A stretch of 64,000 nucleotides of DNA from CAVSWT01 sp963777515. GTDB lineage: Bacteria > Bacteroidota > Ignavibacteria > Ignavibacteriales > Ignavibacteriaceae. The translations under genes and the position numbers were made by a program. Of the stretch, positions 20,077 to 30,376 are shown piece after piece (position 1 is the stretch's first letter; the number at the start of each line of letters is the position of its first letter). The stretch covers positions 124,001 to 188,000 of the forward strand of contig CAVZQU010000019.1 of NCBI GenBank assembly GCA_963777515.1, written 5' to 3'. The notes beneath the pieces are model-generated. The model was not told where the DNA came from, did not search any database, and saw only the letters and a program-made list of their open reading frames with translations.

Positions 20077-23000
20077 TTGAAGTATAAAAAAATAATGTTG
20101 ATGATTATTCTACTTGTCATTTCAATAAATGCACAATCAATTAATAACAGCTTTACAACTTATACTGAATTTGATGGCTTACCCTCCAACAGTTCCTGGG
20201 CAATCATGCAGGATCATCTTGGGTATATTTGGATCGGGACTATCAATGGTTTATCAAGATTTGACGGATATGAGTTTCTTAATTTTAGTCCGGTTCAAAA
20301 GGATACGAATTTTTTACAAACCCCAATTGTTACAGCATTGTATGAAGATTCCAAATACAATCTGTGGATTGGTGCTGTTGGAGGAATAACTAAATATGAT
20401 AGAGTTAAAGGAACCTTTAAATTTTATCCAATTGAAAAATATTCACAAATTGAAGGACGGACATTATTTGTTTCAGATATCGTAGAAACATCGCAAGGCG
20501 ATATACTATTTACAGTTTTTGACTTTTATTTTAATGAAGTTAATTATGGTCTTTATACCATTGCAAAAGTCTCGAATGAGATAAAAAGAGTAAGCGATAT
20601 AAAAACTAAAGGATTGTGGCAAATTTTAAAATTCGATAATGATAATTTTTATGTAGCTGGAGACAATGGGTTTGGGGAATACAACAATTCAAAAAATACT
20701 TTTCATTGGTTTCCATTCAAAGAGCCGACAACCGTAGTATCAATTCGTCATGATCATGATTACAGATATTGGCTGGGAACATTTAATAAAGGATTAATAA
20801 ATTACGACACCAAGGATAGTACTTATTATTCTTATCCTATAATTAACCAACGTAAAAATAATAATGATTATTTTGCGATTAATAAAGTAATTAAAGACCA
20901 AAACAATAATATTTACTTTACTTCTAACAAGGGGCTATATTTTTTTAATACTGAGTCCAATACAATTGTCGGTACAAATAGTAATTTATTAAATCCTACT
21001 GCTTTGCATTCTGATAATCTTTATTATTTAATACAGGATATTGCGGGATCAATTTGGATTACCGGGAATGGGTTGGGGCTTGCAAAATATGATATTACTA
21101 AGAGTAAATTTCATGCATTCAATTCAGCTAACTCTGATGGCTTGCCAAGTGGTTGGGTAAATGCAGTAATTGAAAATACAAACAAAGATATATTGCTTGG
21201 TATTTCAACAGGCATCATAACTGAATTCAATAAAAAAGATGAAAGTTTTACAAACATCAAAGTTGGAATATCATCTCCCATAAATGATTTTTTAATTGAT
21301 CATAAAAAGCAAATATTGATTGGTGCTGGAAATGGCATTTACAAATTAAATATAAATAATTGGGCAATAAAAAAATTAAATATTGATGTTGATTTTGAAA
21401 GTACCGGTCTGTATAAACTTTTTGAAGATAGCGAAAACAACTTCTGGGTTGGTACTAACAACGGCTTATACATATTTGATAGTAATTTTAAACAACTATC
21501 TAAAATAGATTTCGAAGCATTAGGAATAGGAAATAATTTTAGTAATCAAGTTCATATAATTGTAGAGGACAATATTAAAAATGTATGGATAGGTTCTGAT
21601 TATGGATTGTTTAGGTATAATCTGCTTGATAAAAAATTTACACGGATTGGTTTTTCTACCGACTCAAAAAAATCATTAAACTCTCAAGACATAAACACTT
21701 TATATGTAGGTAAAAATAATAAAATTTGGATTGGTACATGGATAGGAGGATTGAATTGTTATGACCTAAAAACTGCAACAATTGAATCTTACACAAAAAA
21801 GGATGGACTTAATTCGTATGCAGTTCAAGGTATATTGGGAGATGAAGAAAATGGTGCATTGTGGTTAAGCACATTCAATGGAATTTCCAGATTTAATTTA
21901 AAGGATAAATCATTTAACAATTTTGGTGTTGAAGATGGTATAAGCAGCAGCCAATTTTCAGATGGAAAAGCAATTAAGACTTCTGATGGAGAATTGATAT
22001 TCGGAGGCTCAAATGGTTTTACCATGTTTAAACCTGGTGAGATTATAAATAATCTATTGCCGCCTAAAGTTTTGATAACAGATTTTAAATTGTTTAATGA
22101 ATCCGTAAAACCGGGGGAAAATTCACCTCTAAAAAAACCAATTTATCAAACAAAAAAATTTACTCTTAACTATGATGATAATGATATTGAATTCGATTAT
22201 TTAGCCGCACATTATGTTAATCCAAAAAAAAATCAGTATGCATACAAATTAGAAAATTATGAAGATGATTGGAGATATGTGGGAAATCAAAGAGCCGCTA
22301 TATATCCTAATCTGCCCCCCGGTAAATATATATTTCATTTAAAAGCTTCAAATAATAATGATGTTTGGAATGAAGCTGGAATTTCGGTTGAATTTGAAAT
22401 TCTTCCTCCGTGGTGGAAAACCTGGTGGGCATATACTATTTATATTTTTGCATTTGTCGGCATACTTGGCGGAGCAAGAAAATTTGAACTCGACAGAAGA
22501 AAAGAAAAAGAAAATAAAAAATTTCTTCAGCTTGAAAACAAAAGAAAGACTAAAGAATTAGAGGAAGCAAGGCAGCTTCAATTATCAATGCTTCCAAAAG
22601 CAATTCCTCAACTCCCCCACCTCGATATTGCAGTTTATATGAAAACTGCCACGGAAGTCGGAGGTGATTATTATGATTTTAATGTTGGCTTAGATGGAAC
22701 TCTCACTGTTGCTATTGGTGATGCAACCGGGCATGGAATGAAAGCAGGCACAATTGTTTCAATGACAAAAGCGTTGTTTGCTTCCGGAAGTTCAAAGCTT
22801 GACATGCAAACATTTTTTAGTCATAGCAGCGATGCATTAAAAGAAATTGAACTTGGAAGATTGATGATGGCGTTCATGATGCTGAAAATAAAAAGTAATA
22901 CACTTCAAATTTGTAATGCCGGAATGCCGCCGCTTTTTATTTACAGAAATAATACAAACGAAGTTGAAGAAATAATGTTAAAAGGAATGCCGTTAGGAGC

Positions 23001-23262
23001 TATGAAAAACTTCCCGTATGAAATAAGAGAAACAGAAGTATCTGCGGGAGACACTTTACTTTTATTTAGTGATGGCCTGCCTGAACTAAAAAATGGAAAT
23101 GAAGAATTATTTGGTTACAACCGTGTTAACGAGACCTTTAAATCGGTTGCAGAAAAACAACCGGAAGAAATAATTTCTTATTTGAAAGAAGAAGGCTCTC
23201 GCTGGGTTAATGATAAGGAACCTGATGATGATGTGACGTTTGTGGTAATAAAGTTGAAATAA
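20077..23262 (+). CDS. Propeller/Y_Y_Y receptor with SpoIIE-type phosphatase output (phosphatase 4)
   Basis: 1061 residues from a TTG start. AAAGGAA (20064-20070) is six bases before TTG at 20077, while the first ATG (20095) is too far from it, so TTG is preferred. Signal peptide (about 1-20), propeller blades (IWIGTINGLSRFDGYEF and many IWIG/LWIG repeats), Y_Y_Y domain (about 697-778), membrane helix (about 783-802), short basic/coiled stretch and SpoIIE domain (about 829-1061). All catalytic motifs are present (VGGDYYDF, GDATGHGMKAG, FSDGLPELK, DDDVTFVV). No insert domain is present, unlike phosphatases 1, 2 and 6. Its ribosome site overlaps the stop region of the STAS gene, so the two are likely translated together. 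A 197-base part of its phosphatase domain is identical to phosphatase 5. Confidence 0.92.
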   Translation: MKYKKIMLMIILLVISINAQSINNSFTTYTEFDGLPSNSSWAIMQDHLGYIWIGTINGLSRFDGYEFLNFSPVQKDTNFLQTPIVTALYEDSKYNLWIGAVGGITKYDRVKGTFKFYPIEKYSQIEGRTLFVSDIVETSQGDILFTVFDFYFNEVNYGLYTIAKVSNEIKRVSDIKTKGLWQILKFDNDNFYVAGDNGFGEYNNSKNTFHWFPFKEPTTVVSIRHDHDYRYWLGTFNKGLINYDTKDSTYYSYPIINQRKNNNDYFAINKVIKDQNNNIYFTSNKGLYFFNTESNTIVGTNSNLLNPTALHSDNLYYLIQDIAGSIWITGNGLGLAKYDITKSKFHAFNSANSDGLPSGWVNAVIENTNKDILLGISTGIITEFNKKDESFTNIKVGISSPINDFLIDHKKQILIGAGNGIYKLNINNWAIKKLNIDVDFESTGLYKLFEDSENNFWVGTNNGLYIFDSNFKQLSKIDFEALGIGNNFSNQVHIIVEDNIKNVWIGSDYGLFRYNLLDKKFTRIGFSTDSKKSLNSQDINTLYVGKNNKIWIGTWIGGLNCYDLKTATIESYTKKDGLNSYAVQGILGDEENGALWLSTFNGISRFNLKDKSFNNFGVEDGISSSQFSDGKAIKTSDGELIFGGSNGFTMFKPGEIINNLLPPKVLITDFKLFNESVKPGENSPLKKPIYQTKKFTLNYDDNDIEFDYLAAHYVNPKKNQYAYKLENYEDDWRYVGNQRAAIYPNLPPGKYIFHLKASNNNDVWNEAGISVEFEILPPWWKTWWAYTIYIFAFVGILGGARKFELDRRKEKENKKFLQLENKRKTKELEEARQLQLSMLPKAIPQLPHLDIAVYMKTATEVGGDYYDFNVGLDGTLTVAIGDATGHGMKAGTIVSMTKALFASGSSKLDMQTFFSHSSDALKEIELGRLMMAFMMLKIKSNTLQICNAGMPPLFIYRNNTNEVEEIMLKGMPLGAMKNFPYEIRETEVSAGDTLLLFSDGLPELKNGNEELFGYNRVNETFKSVAEKQPEEIISYLKEEGSRWVNDKEPDDDVTFVVIKLK
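22732..22928 (+). repeat. 197-bp tract identical to 26043-26239 (phosphatase domain of phosphatase 4)
   Basis: Read base by base, this stretch of the SpoIIE coding region (from CATGGAATGAAAGCAGG to GGAATGCC) is the same as 26043-26239 at an offset of 3311. Flanks on both sides differ by scattered substitutions, and high similarity continues to about 23010. Perfect identity including third codon positions suggests recent gene conversion or a recent partial duplication. Confidence 0.85.
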
Positions 23263-23295
23263 GTCAATTATTAAAAACCTATACCAATATATCCT

Positions 23296-26200
23296 ATGAA
23301 GAAATGTAAATTATTTTTGCTTGCAGCAATCATATCAACGAACTGTTTATTCGCCCAAATGGATAATATCGAATTTCACCGATACACCACTTCCGATGGG
23401 CTCTCCACAAACTGGAATATTAATGCAATCACCCAGGATAAAGATGGCTACATATGGATAGCAACATCCGAGGGATTGAACAGATTCGATGGATATGAAT
23501 TTAAAGTTTTTAGATACGATCCGATTGATAGCTTCTCTTTAAGAACTAATAATGTTACTTCCTTATTGATAGACAGTCAAAATAGATTTTGGCTTACTTC
23601 ATTCGGAGCACCGAACGGGGGGATAAGTCAATGGAATCCGAAAACAGAGACATTTATTAATTATAAACCAGAAGATAGCGATACGAATTATTTATTCCCC
23701 TGGGCTCTTACGAAATTGTATGAGGACAGATCAGGTAATATTTGGGTGGGCTCCGTTTTAGGATTAGATATTTTTAATCCCGAAAAAGGTAATTATTTGC
23801 ATTACCCTAAGGAGGATTCAGAATTTTCATCTTTAAATGATGAGTATATAACTGAAATTACCGAAGATTCTAGAGGAAATTTATGGATAGGTACTTTGGA
23901 CAGCGGACTCGTGAAATATAATCCCTCAACTAAAGAAGCAAAGCGATTTAAGCATGAAGAGAAAAATGTTAGAGGTCTATTATCAAATCGTGTAAATACG
24001 ATATATGAAGACACGAACGGCACTTTATTTATTGGGACTGATTTAGGTGGATTGCATACTTATAACTATATCGATAATTCAATTACGCGATTGAATGATA
24101 ATTCACCAAACTTTCCAAAATTAAGTGCTCCGGTAAGTAAGGGACCGGTCTTTGGACGGAATGGCAGTGTTGCTGTTATCCAAAGAACTAGTGACGGAAG
24201 TTTTTGGCTTGGGACCTCGAATGGCGGAATAAAAATTTATGATAAAAATCTTTCAAAATTTAAATTATTTACCAATGATCCTTTAGATAATTCAAGCTTA
24301 AGCGACGATTACGTCAAAACATTATATGAAGACGATCAAAATAATATTTGGCTTGGTACTATATCGCGTGGATTGATGAAAGTTGTCCTCTCCAAAACTT
24401 TATTCAAACCGGAAGGTTATAACCTTGATGCACTAAAGTCATTAAATGATAAGCATATTCGTGCTGTGTATGAAAGCAAGAATGGAGATTTATGGGTAGG
24501 GACAATAGATGGATTGCTGATTGAGTACGATCCGCAAAATAAAAGAATTGAAAAATTTAATTCTGATCTCTCTCCAGGTTCAAAAAATAAGTTAAGTGGA
24601 CCAGATATCGATGCAATTTATGAAGACAAAGAAGGAATTATTTGGATAGGCACATTCAGTGGTGTAGATAAATATGATCCTCAAAAAAGGACCGTAAAAC
24701 ACGCTCAAGTTAAATATGAGAATAAATTAAATGATTTTAATTTAGATATTGAATCAATAATAGAAGCTGATAGTGATCATCTTTGGATTGCCGCTTGGTC
24801 GTATGGCCTATTTAAATATAATAAGAAGACACTGGAAATTGAATATTATGGTTGGCGAGATTTTGATACAACAAGTTTATCCAACAACCAAATATTTACT
24901 CTTTTAAATCAAGTAAAGGGGAGCTATGGGTTGGTACTGCCGACGGATTAAATTTATTATTAAATGATTCTTCCAAGACATACAAGCATTATTTAATGGG
25001 TACTTCGGTTAGTTCCATTTACGAAGATGATAAAGGAATTTTATGGGCAGGAACTAACAATGGTCTCTATAAACTTGATCTCAAAAACAATAATATTCAG
25101 CATTATACAAAAGACAAAGGCTTGCCCAGCAATTTAATCGGAGGAATTTTAAGTGATGGTGAAAATTATCTGTGGATTGGAACATCTGCCGGTTTAGTCC
25201 GATTTAATCCGAACGATGAAACATTCCTTAAGTATGATGAATCGGACGGGGCACAATCGGATCTTTATGAAACTGGAAATTCATTTTATAAAACAAAAAA
25301 AGGGTTGTTATTATTCGGGAACTTCCAAGGTTTAACAGTCCTTGATCCCGAGAAAATAAAACACAACGATAACCCGCCTAAGTTATTAATTACATCGGTA
25401 AATATTCTTGATACTGAGGGTGATGCCAATTCTTCATCAATACATTGGAAAAATCAAAAGAATAAGTCTTTAAAACTAAGTCATTCCCAAAACGAATTGA
25501 TATTTGAATATGTAGGAATTCACTTTGTTCATCCTAAAAGGAACACTTACCAATTTAAGCTTGAACCATATGACCAACATTGGCAGCCGATTACTCAGCA
25601 AAGATTAGCAAGGTATACCAATTTGGCGCCGGGTGATTTTGAATTTAAAGTTAAAGCTGCAAATAGCGACGGTGTATGGTCGGAACACTATGCTTCTATT
25701 AATATTACTATTCTTCCTCCCTGGTGGAAAACCTGGTGGGCATATACAATTTATTTTTTTAGTTTCGTTGGAATACTCGGCGGAGCAAGAAAATTTGAAC
25801 TCGACAGGAGAAAAGAAAAAGAAAACAAAAAGCTACTTCAGCTTGAGAATGAAAGACAAACCAAAGAACTAGAAGAAGCACGACAGCTTCAGTTATCAAT
25901 GCTTCCTAAAATAATTCCCTCTCTCCCCCATCTCAATATTGCTGTTTATATGAAAACTGCTACGGAAGTCGGCGGCGATTATTATGATTTTAATGTTGGT
26001 TTGGATGGAACGCTAACAGTTGCTATTGGAGACGCAACCGGACATGGAATGAAAGCAGGCACAATTGTTTCAATGACAAAAGCGTTGTTTGCTTCCGGAA
26101 GTTCAAAGCTTGACATGCAAACATTTTTTAGTCATAGCAGCGATGCATTAAAAGAAATTGAACTTGGAAGATTGATGATGGCGTTCATGATGCTGAAAAT

Positions 26201-26573
26201 AAAAAGTAATACACTTCAAATTTGTAATGCCGGAATGCCTCCCCTTTTTATTTACAGAAAAAATACAAACGAAGTTGAAGAAATAATGTTAAAAGGAATG
26301 CCGTTAGGAGCTATGAAAAATTTCCCGTACGATATAAGAGAAACCGAAATTTCATCAGGTGATACTTTGCTATTGCTAAGCGATGGATTTCCTGAATTGA
26401 AGAACGAAACCGGGGAACAATATAATTATAGCCGTGTTCGAAAAGCATTTGAATCTTCAGCAGAAAAACAACCTGAAGAAATAATTGATCATTTAAAAGA
26501 TGAAGGCTCTCAATGGATAAATGATAAAGAGCCGGATGATGATGTTACTTTTGTAGTTATGAAAGTTAAATAA
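23296..26573 (+). pseudogene. Propeller/Y_Y_Y receptor with SpoIIE-type phosphatase output (phosphatase 5), one frameshift in the propeller
   Basis: Frame 1 (23296-24951) has a signal peptide and propeller blades and ends abnormally with SYGLVLPTD. The expected ELWVGTADGLNLLLN continues in another frame from about 24920, and that frame then runs to 26573. One indel near 24910-24922 explains this. Restored length is about 1092 residues. The downstream part has the last blades, a Y_Y_Y domain (nt about 25480-25720), a membrane helix (nt about 25733-25790) and a complete SpoIIE domain with VGGDYYDF, GDATGHGMKAG, LSDGFPELK and DDDVTFVV. If the shift is real, the receptor is split and inactive or makes fragments. 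If it is a sequencing error, the gene is normal. It starts 33 bases after phosphatase 4, its closest relative in the window. Confidence 0.85.
26043..26239 (+). repeat. 197-bp tract identical to 22732-22928 (phosphatase domain of phosphatase 5)
   Basis: Partner copy of the tract in phosphatase 4. The rest of the two genes, especially the propellers, is clearly diverged. The identity is therefore local to the catalytic domain. Confidence 0.85.
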
Positions 26574-26589
26574 TTAAACGAGGTAGATA

Positions 26590-29500
26590 ATGAAGAAACA
26601 ATATAAAATTTTGTTGAATGCATTTTTAATGTTTTCAATAGTTTGTTCTTACAAAATATTACCTCAACAATTACCAAATTCATTTGAGTCAATTTCTATG
26701 ATAGATGGTTTATCAAATAATGATATTTGGTCTATTGTTCAGGATAGATACGGTTATATGTGGATTGCAACCGGGGACGGATTAAATAGATATGACGGGT
26801 ATAATTTTACAGTATACAAGAACAATCCCGCTGATTCTACAACATTACCATCCAATTTAGTTACAAGAGTTATTGAAGATCATGAAGGGACAATATGGGT
26901 TTCTACAAGTAACGGGCTATCAAGATTCAATAGAAAAACAGAAACATTTAAGAATTACAAATTTGTGAACTCTAACGCAGAAAGAGCAAACTACATTACT
27001 TTTATATTTGAAGATTCAAAAGATAATATATGGATTAATGTTTCAAATTCGTATGGCATCCAAAGTTTTGATAAGAAAAGTGAAACATTTAAACATTACG
27101 ACGTATTGAAAGAGAATAATGTCGTTGGCAATAGTACAGGCGCAGCCTTTAATACAATTCAAACTAAAGCAGGTGAATTATTATTCTCTTCAGCGGGACT
27201 TGGCTTATTGAAATTTGACTATGAAAATAAACTGCTTATCCAGTTAAAATTGAAAAATAACTTACAAAATAATCTTATAGGGAAATATGTTAATGTAATG
27301 TACGAGGATAGTGATGGTAATATTTGGTATGGTCCATCAAATGCTTTATATAAAATAGATATAAAAAATTTGACGGGTTCGGAAGTTATTAATTCTTTGA
27401 CTGGAAAAACTTTTTCACTGGCAGGTGGTTTATACGAAGATAAAAAAGGAAAGATTTGGATTGGAACAGACGATGAACTCTATCAATATGATTTAAAAAC
27501 AAAAAAATCAATTAAGCTCCCTGTACAAGGTTATAAGAATTACTATTGTTTTTATATGGATAGAAATGACCTCCTTTGGATGGGAAGTATTTCTGGTGTC
27601 CTTAAATATAATTTTGATAAAGCACCTTTTGAACTTTATAATTTTATAAGCAATGTTAATCAAGAAAAACCAGTTGCTGTAAGTTTGGATAAATCAAAAA
27701 AATATAAAAATTTAATTTGGCTAGGCACAAGCAAAGGGCTTTATACATTTGATAAAGTTAAGCATACAATAGATAAAGCGTTATCGGTCGCTTCAAAAAT
27801 TCCTGACGGAAATAATCTTCAAATTCACTGTTTAATTGAAGACAATAATAATAAATTATTTTTGGGAACTGGAGATAACGGTTTATTTGTATTTAACTTG
27901 GGGAATGGAAACTTAGGACAATACAAGCCGATTTTATATGATCAGACAAGTTTACGATTCAATCCTGTAAATGTTCTTTTCGAAGATTCAGAAAATCAAA
28001 TTTGGGTTGGACAACAACACGGCCTTAGTATATTTAATGAAAAACAGAAAGACTTTAAACGCATACCTAATTTTTTATTTAGGCAGTATAATAATAATCT
28101 GATTTCTTTTTTACATAAACTTAGAAAAGACAGAACACCTTTGCTGCAGATGATTGATGTAGGTGATTTTGCAAATTTGTCAAAAGAATTTCTTTTAACA
28201 AAGGACTCATATCTTTTAATTTCCTGTATAGGCGAAGGGCTGCCGCAAGTTGGAATGGCTGATTATGGCTGGCTTCAATCCATTAGACAAGATACACTGT
28301 GGACAATGAAAGATTTGAATAAAACATTTCGTGCCAGCGGCGCTTTTAAAAATAGACAGAAGATTGGAATCTTAAATCTTAAAAAAGGACGATACAAATT
28401 AAATTACATAACTGATGACAGTCATTCTGTGCAGTCATTTAATGCAACACCACCGCAAGATAGTATTTATTGGGGGATTGAAATTTACACTCTTTCCGAA
28501 GATGAATTTCAGAAATACCACGGTATTCTAAATGATGAAGTTAACTCTGATTTCATGAAAGGAAATAACGTACATGCAATCTATGAATCTAAAGATAAAA
28601 AGATTTGGGTAGCTACATACAATGGGGTTAGCATTATAGATCCAAAAACTTTAAGCGTAAAAAATATTTCTATGGATTCTAAAAAAGGATTGTCGATCAG
28701 CAATAATTCTGTGGAGGATATTTGCGAAGATAATTCCGGTAATATCTGGATAGCTACGCAGGACGGCTTGAATAAATATGACAATAAGAAAAATAAAATT
28801 ATTGTTTATCGCGAAAAAGACGGCTTGCCCACAAGCAACCTGAAATCCATTCAACTGGATAACGAGGGTAACTTATGGATAAGCAGTATTAAAGGAATTA
28901 CTAAGGTTGAAACTTCCGATAGTTCAAAAACACCAATATTTATTAACTATGATGTGAGAGATGGTTTACAAGGTTACACTTTTATAGGGAATGCATCTTT
29001 AAAAGATACGGATGGAAAAATGTATTTTTCAGGCACCGATGGATTTAATGCATTTATTCCGGGACCAACGGATAAAACTTTACCTAATATTGTAATGAAT
29101 AATATATCCGTATCAAACAAAACAGTTGATGAACTTTACGGGAATTTATTAGACACAAAAGATTTAAATAGTATTAAAGAAATTGATTTACCATATGATC
29201 AAAACGATATATCATTCGAGTTTGCATCTGTTCAATTTGCAAGGCCTGATAAAAATAGAACTAAATATATGATGGTAGGTGTTGATCAAAACTGGAATTT
29301 AAGTAACAGGAGATTTGCATCTTATACAAACCTGGATCCAGGTGATTATGTATTCAAAGTTGAAGGTTCTAACGGAGATGGTATTTGGAATGAAAATGCT
29401 AAGCAAATAAAAATACATATTTCTCCTCCATGGTTTAGCAACTGGACGGCGTACTCAATTTATGCTGTAGTATTTTTCGGCTTCTTGTATGGAATTAGAA

Positions 29501-30345
29501 AATTTGAAATGGGCAGACAGCAGAAAAATGCTCAATTAAAGGAAACAAGATTAAGAGCAGAGGCAGCAGAACTACAGGCAAAAGCTGCTGAAGCAGAAAG
29601 AAAAGTTTTAGAATCTGAAAATTTGCGTAAAAGTAAAGAACTGGAAGAAGCAAGAGAACTACAGCTATCAATGCTTCCCAAATCACTTCCTAATCTACCC
29701 CATCTGGATATAGCTGTTTATATGAAAACTGCTACTGAAGTCGGTGGAGATTATTATGATTTTCATGTCGGTTTAGATGGAACTTTAACTGTTGTTGTTG
29801 GAGATGCAACCGGACATGGAATGAAAGCCGGAACAATGGTCACTTCAACAAAAAGTTTGTTTAATGCACTTGCTCCAAATCCAAATATAATAGATACATT
29901 TCATGAGATTACAAGATGCTTAAAATTAATGCATCTTGAAAAATTATCAATGTGTATGACAATGTTAAAAATTATTGAAAACAAAGTTCAAATGTCTTCC
30001 GCTGGTATGCCACCGGTTCTTTTTTATCAAAGAGAAAATCAGGCAATAGAAGAATTAGTAATGAAAGGAATGCCTTTAGGAACTTTTGATGATTTCCCTT
30101 ATGTACTTAAAGAAAGGGATTTAAATTCCGGGGATGTTATTTTAATAGTAAGTGACGGTTTACCTGAATTGTTCAATGAAAAAAAAGAAATGTTTGGATA
30201 TAAAAGGATGAGAAATATATTTGAAGAATCAGCTAACAAAAATCCTGAAGAAATAATTAAGAATTTAAAAGATGCAGGTTCGGAATGGGTAAAAGATAAA
30301 GATCCAGATGATGATGTAACTTTTGTGGTGATAAAAGTTAAGTAA
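26590..30345 (+). CDS. Propeller/Y_Y_Y receptor with SpoIIE-type phosphatase output (phosphatase 6)
   Basis: Complete, 1251 residues, with a ribosome site (GAGG, 26580-26583) before the ATG. Signal peptide (about 1-27), propeller blades (MWIATGDGLNRYDGYNF), a non-propeller insert (about 523-636) homologous to those in phosphatases 1 and 2, further blades, Y_Y_Y domain (about 866-943), membrane helix (about 949-970), alanine/glutamate coiled coil and SpoIIE domain (about 1017-1251). Catalytic motifs VGGDYYDF, GDATGHGMKAG, IVSDGLPELF and DDDVTFVV are intact. The phosphatase domain is closest to that of phosphatase 2: both have the EITRCLK / EISRCLK and LSMCMTMLKI / LTMCMSIVKI stretches. It starts 16 bases after phosphatase 5, so co-transcription is likely. 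Confidence 0.93.
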   Translation: MKKQYKILLNAFLMFSIVCSYKILPQQLPNSFESISMIDGLSNNDIWSIVQDRYGYMWIATGDGLNRYDGYNFTVYKNNPADSTTLPSNLVTRVIEDHEGTIWVSTSNGLSRFNRKTETFKNYKFVNSNAERANYITFIFEDSKDNIWINVSNSYGIQSFDKKSETFKHYDVLKENNVVGNSTGAAFNTIQTKAGELLFSSAGLGLLKFDYENKLLIQLKLKNNLQNNLIGKYVNVMYEDSDGNIWYGPSNALYKIDIKNLTGSEVINSLTGKTFSLAGGLYEDKKGKIWIGTDDELYQYDLKTKKSIKLPVQGYKNYYCFYMDRNDLLWMGSISGVLKYNFDKAPFELYNFISNVNQEKPVAVSLDKSKKYKNLIWLGTSKGLYTFDKVKHTIDKALSVASKIPDGNNLQIHCLIEDNNNKLFLGTGDNGLFVFNLGNGNLGQYKPILYDQTSLRFNPVNVLFEDSENQIWVGQQHGLSIFNEKQKDFKRIPNFLFRQYNNNLISFLHKLRKDRTPLLQMIDVGDFANLSKEFLLTKDSYLLISCIGEGLPQVGMADYGWLQSIRQDTLWTMKDLNKTFRASGAFKNRQKIGILNLKKGRYKLNYITDDSHSVQSFNATPPQDSIYWGIEIYTLSEDEFQKYHGILNDEVNSDFMKGNNVHAIYESKDKKIWVATYNGVSIIDPKTLSVKNISMDSKKGLSISNNSVEDICEDNSGNIWIATQDGLNKYDNKKNKIIVYREKDGLPTSNLKSIQLDNEGNLWISSIKGITKVETSDSSKTPIFINYDVRDGLQGYTFIGNASLKDTDGKMYFSGTDGFNAFIPGPTDKTLPNIVMNNISVSNKTVDELYGNLLDTKDLNSIKEIDLPYDQNDISFEFASVQFARPDKNRTKYMMVGVDQNWNLSNRRFASYTNLDPGDYVFKVEGSNGDGIWNENAKQIKIHISPPWFSNWTAYSIYAVVFFGFLYGIRKFEMGRQQKNAQLKETRLRAEAAELQAKAAEAERKVLESENLRKSKELEEARELQLSMLPKSLPNLPHLDIAVYMKTATEVGGDYYDFHVGLDGTLTVVVGDATGHGMKAGTMVTSTKSLFNALAPNPNIIDTFHEITRCLKLMHLEKLSMCMTMLKIIENKVQMSSAGMPPVLFYQRENQAIEELVMKGMPLGTFDDFPYVLKERDLNSGDVILIVSDGLPELFNEKKEMFGYKRMRNIFEESANKNPEEIIKNLKDAGSEWVKDKDPDDDVTFVVIKVK

Positions 30346-30376
30346 AAATTGGAAACTATAACTTCTAAAAAAAATT

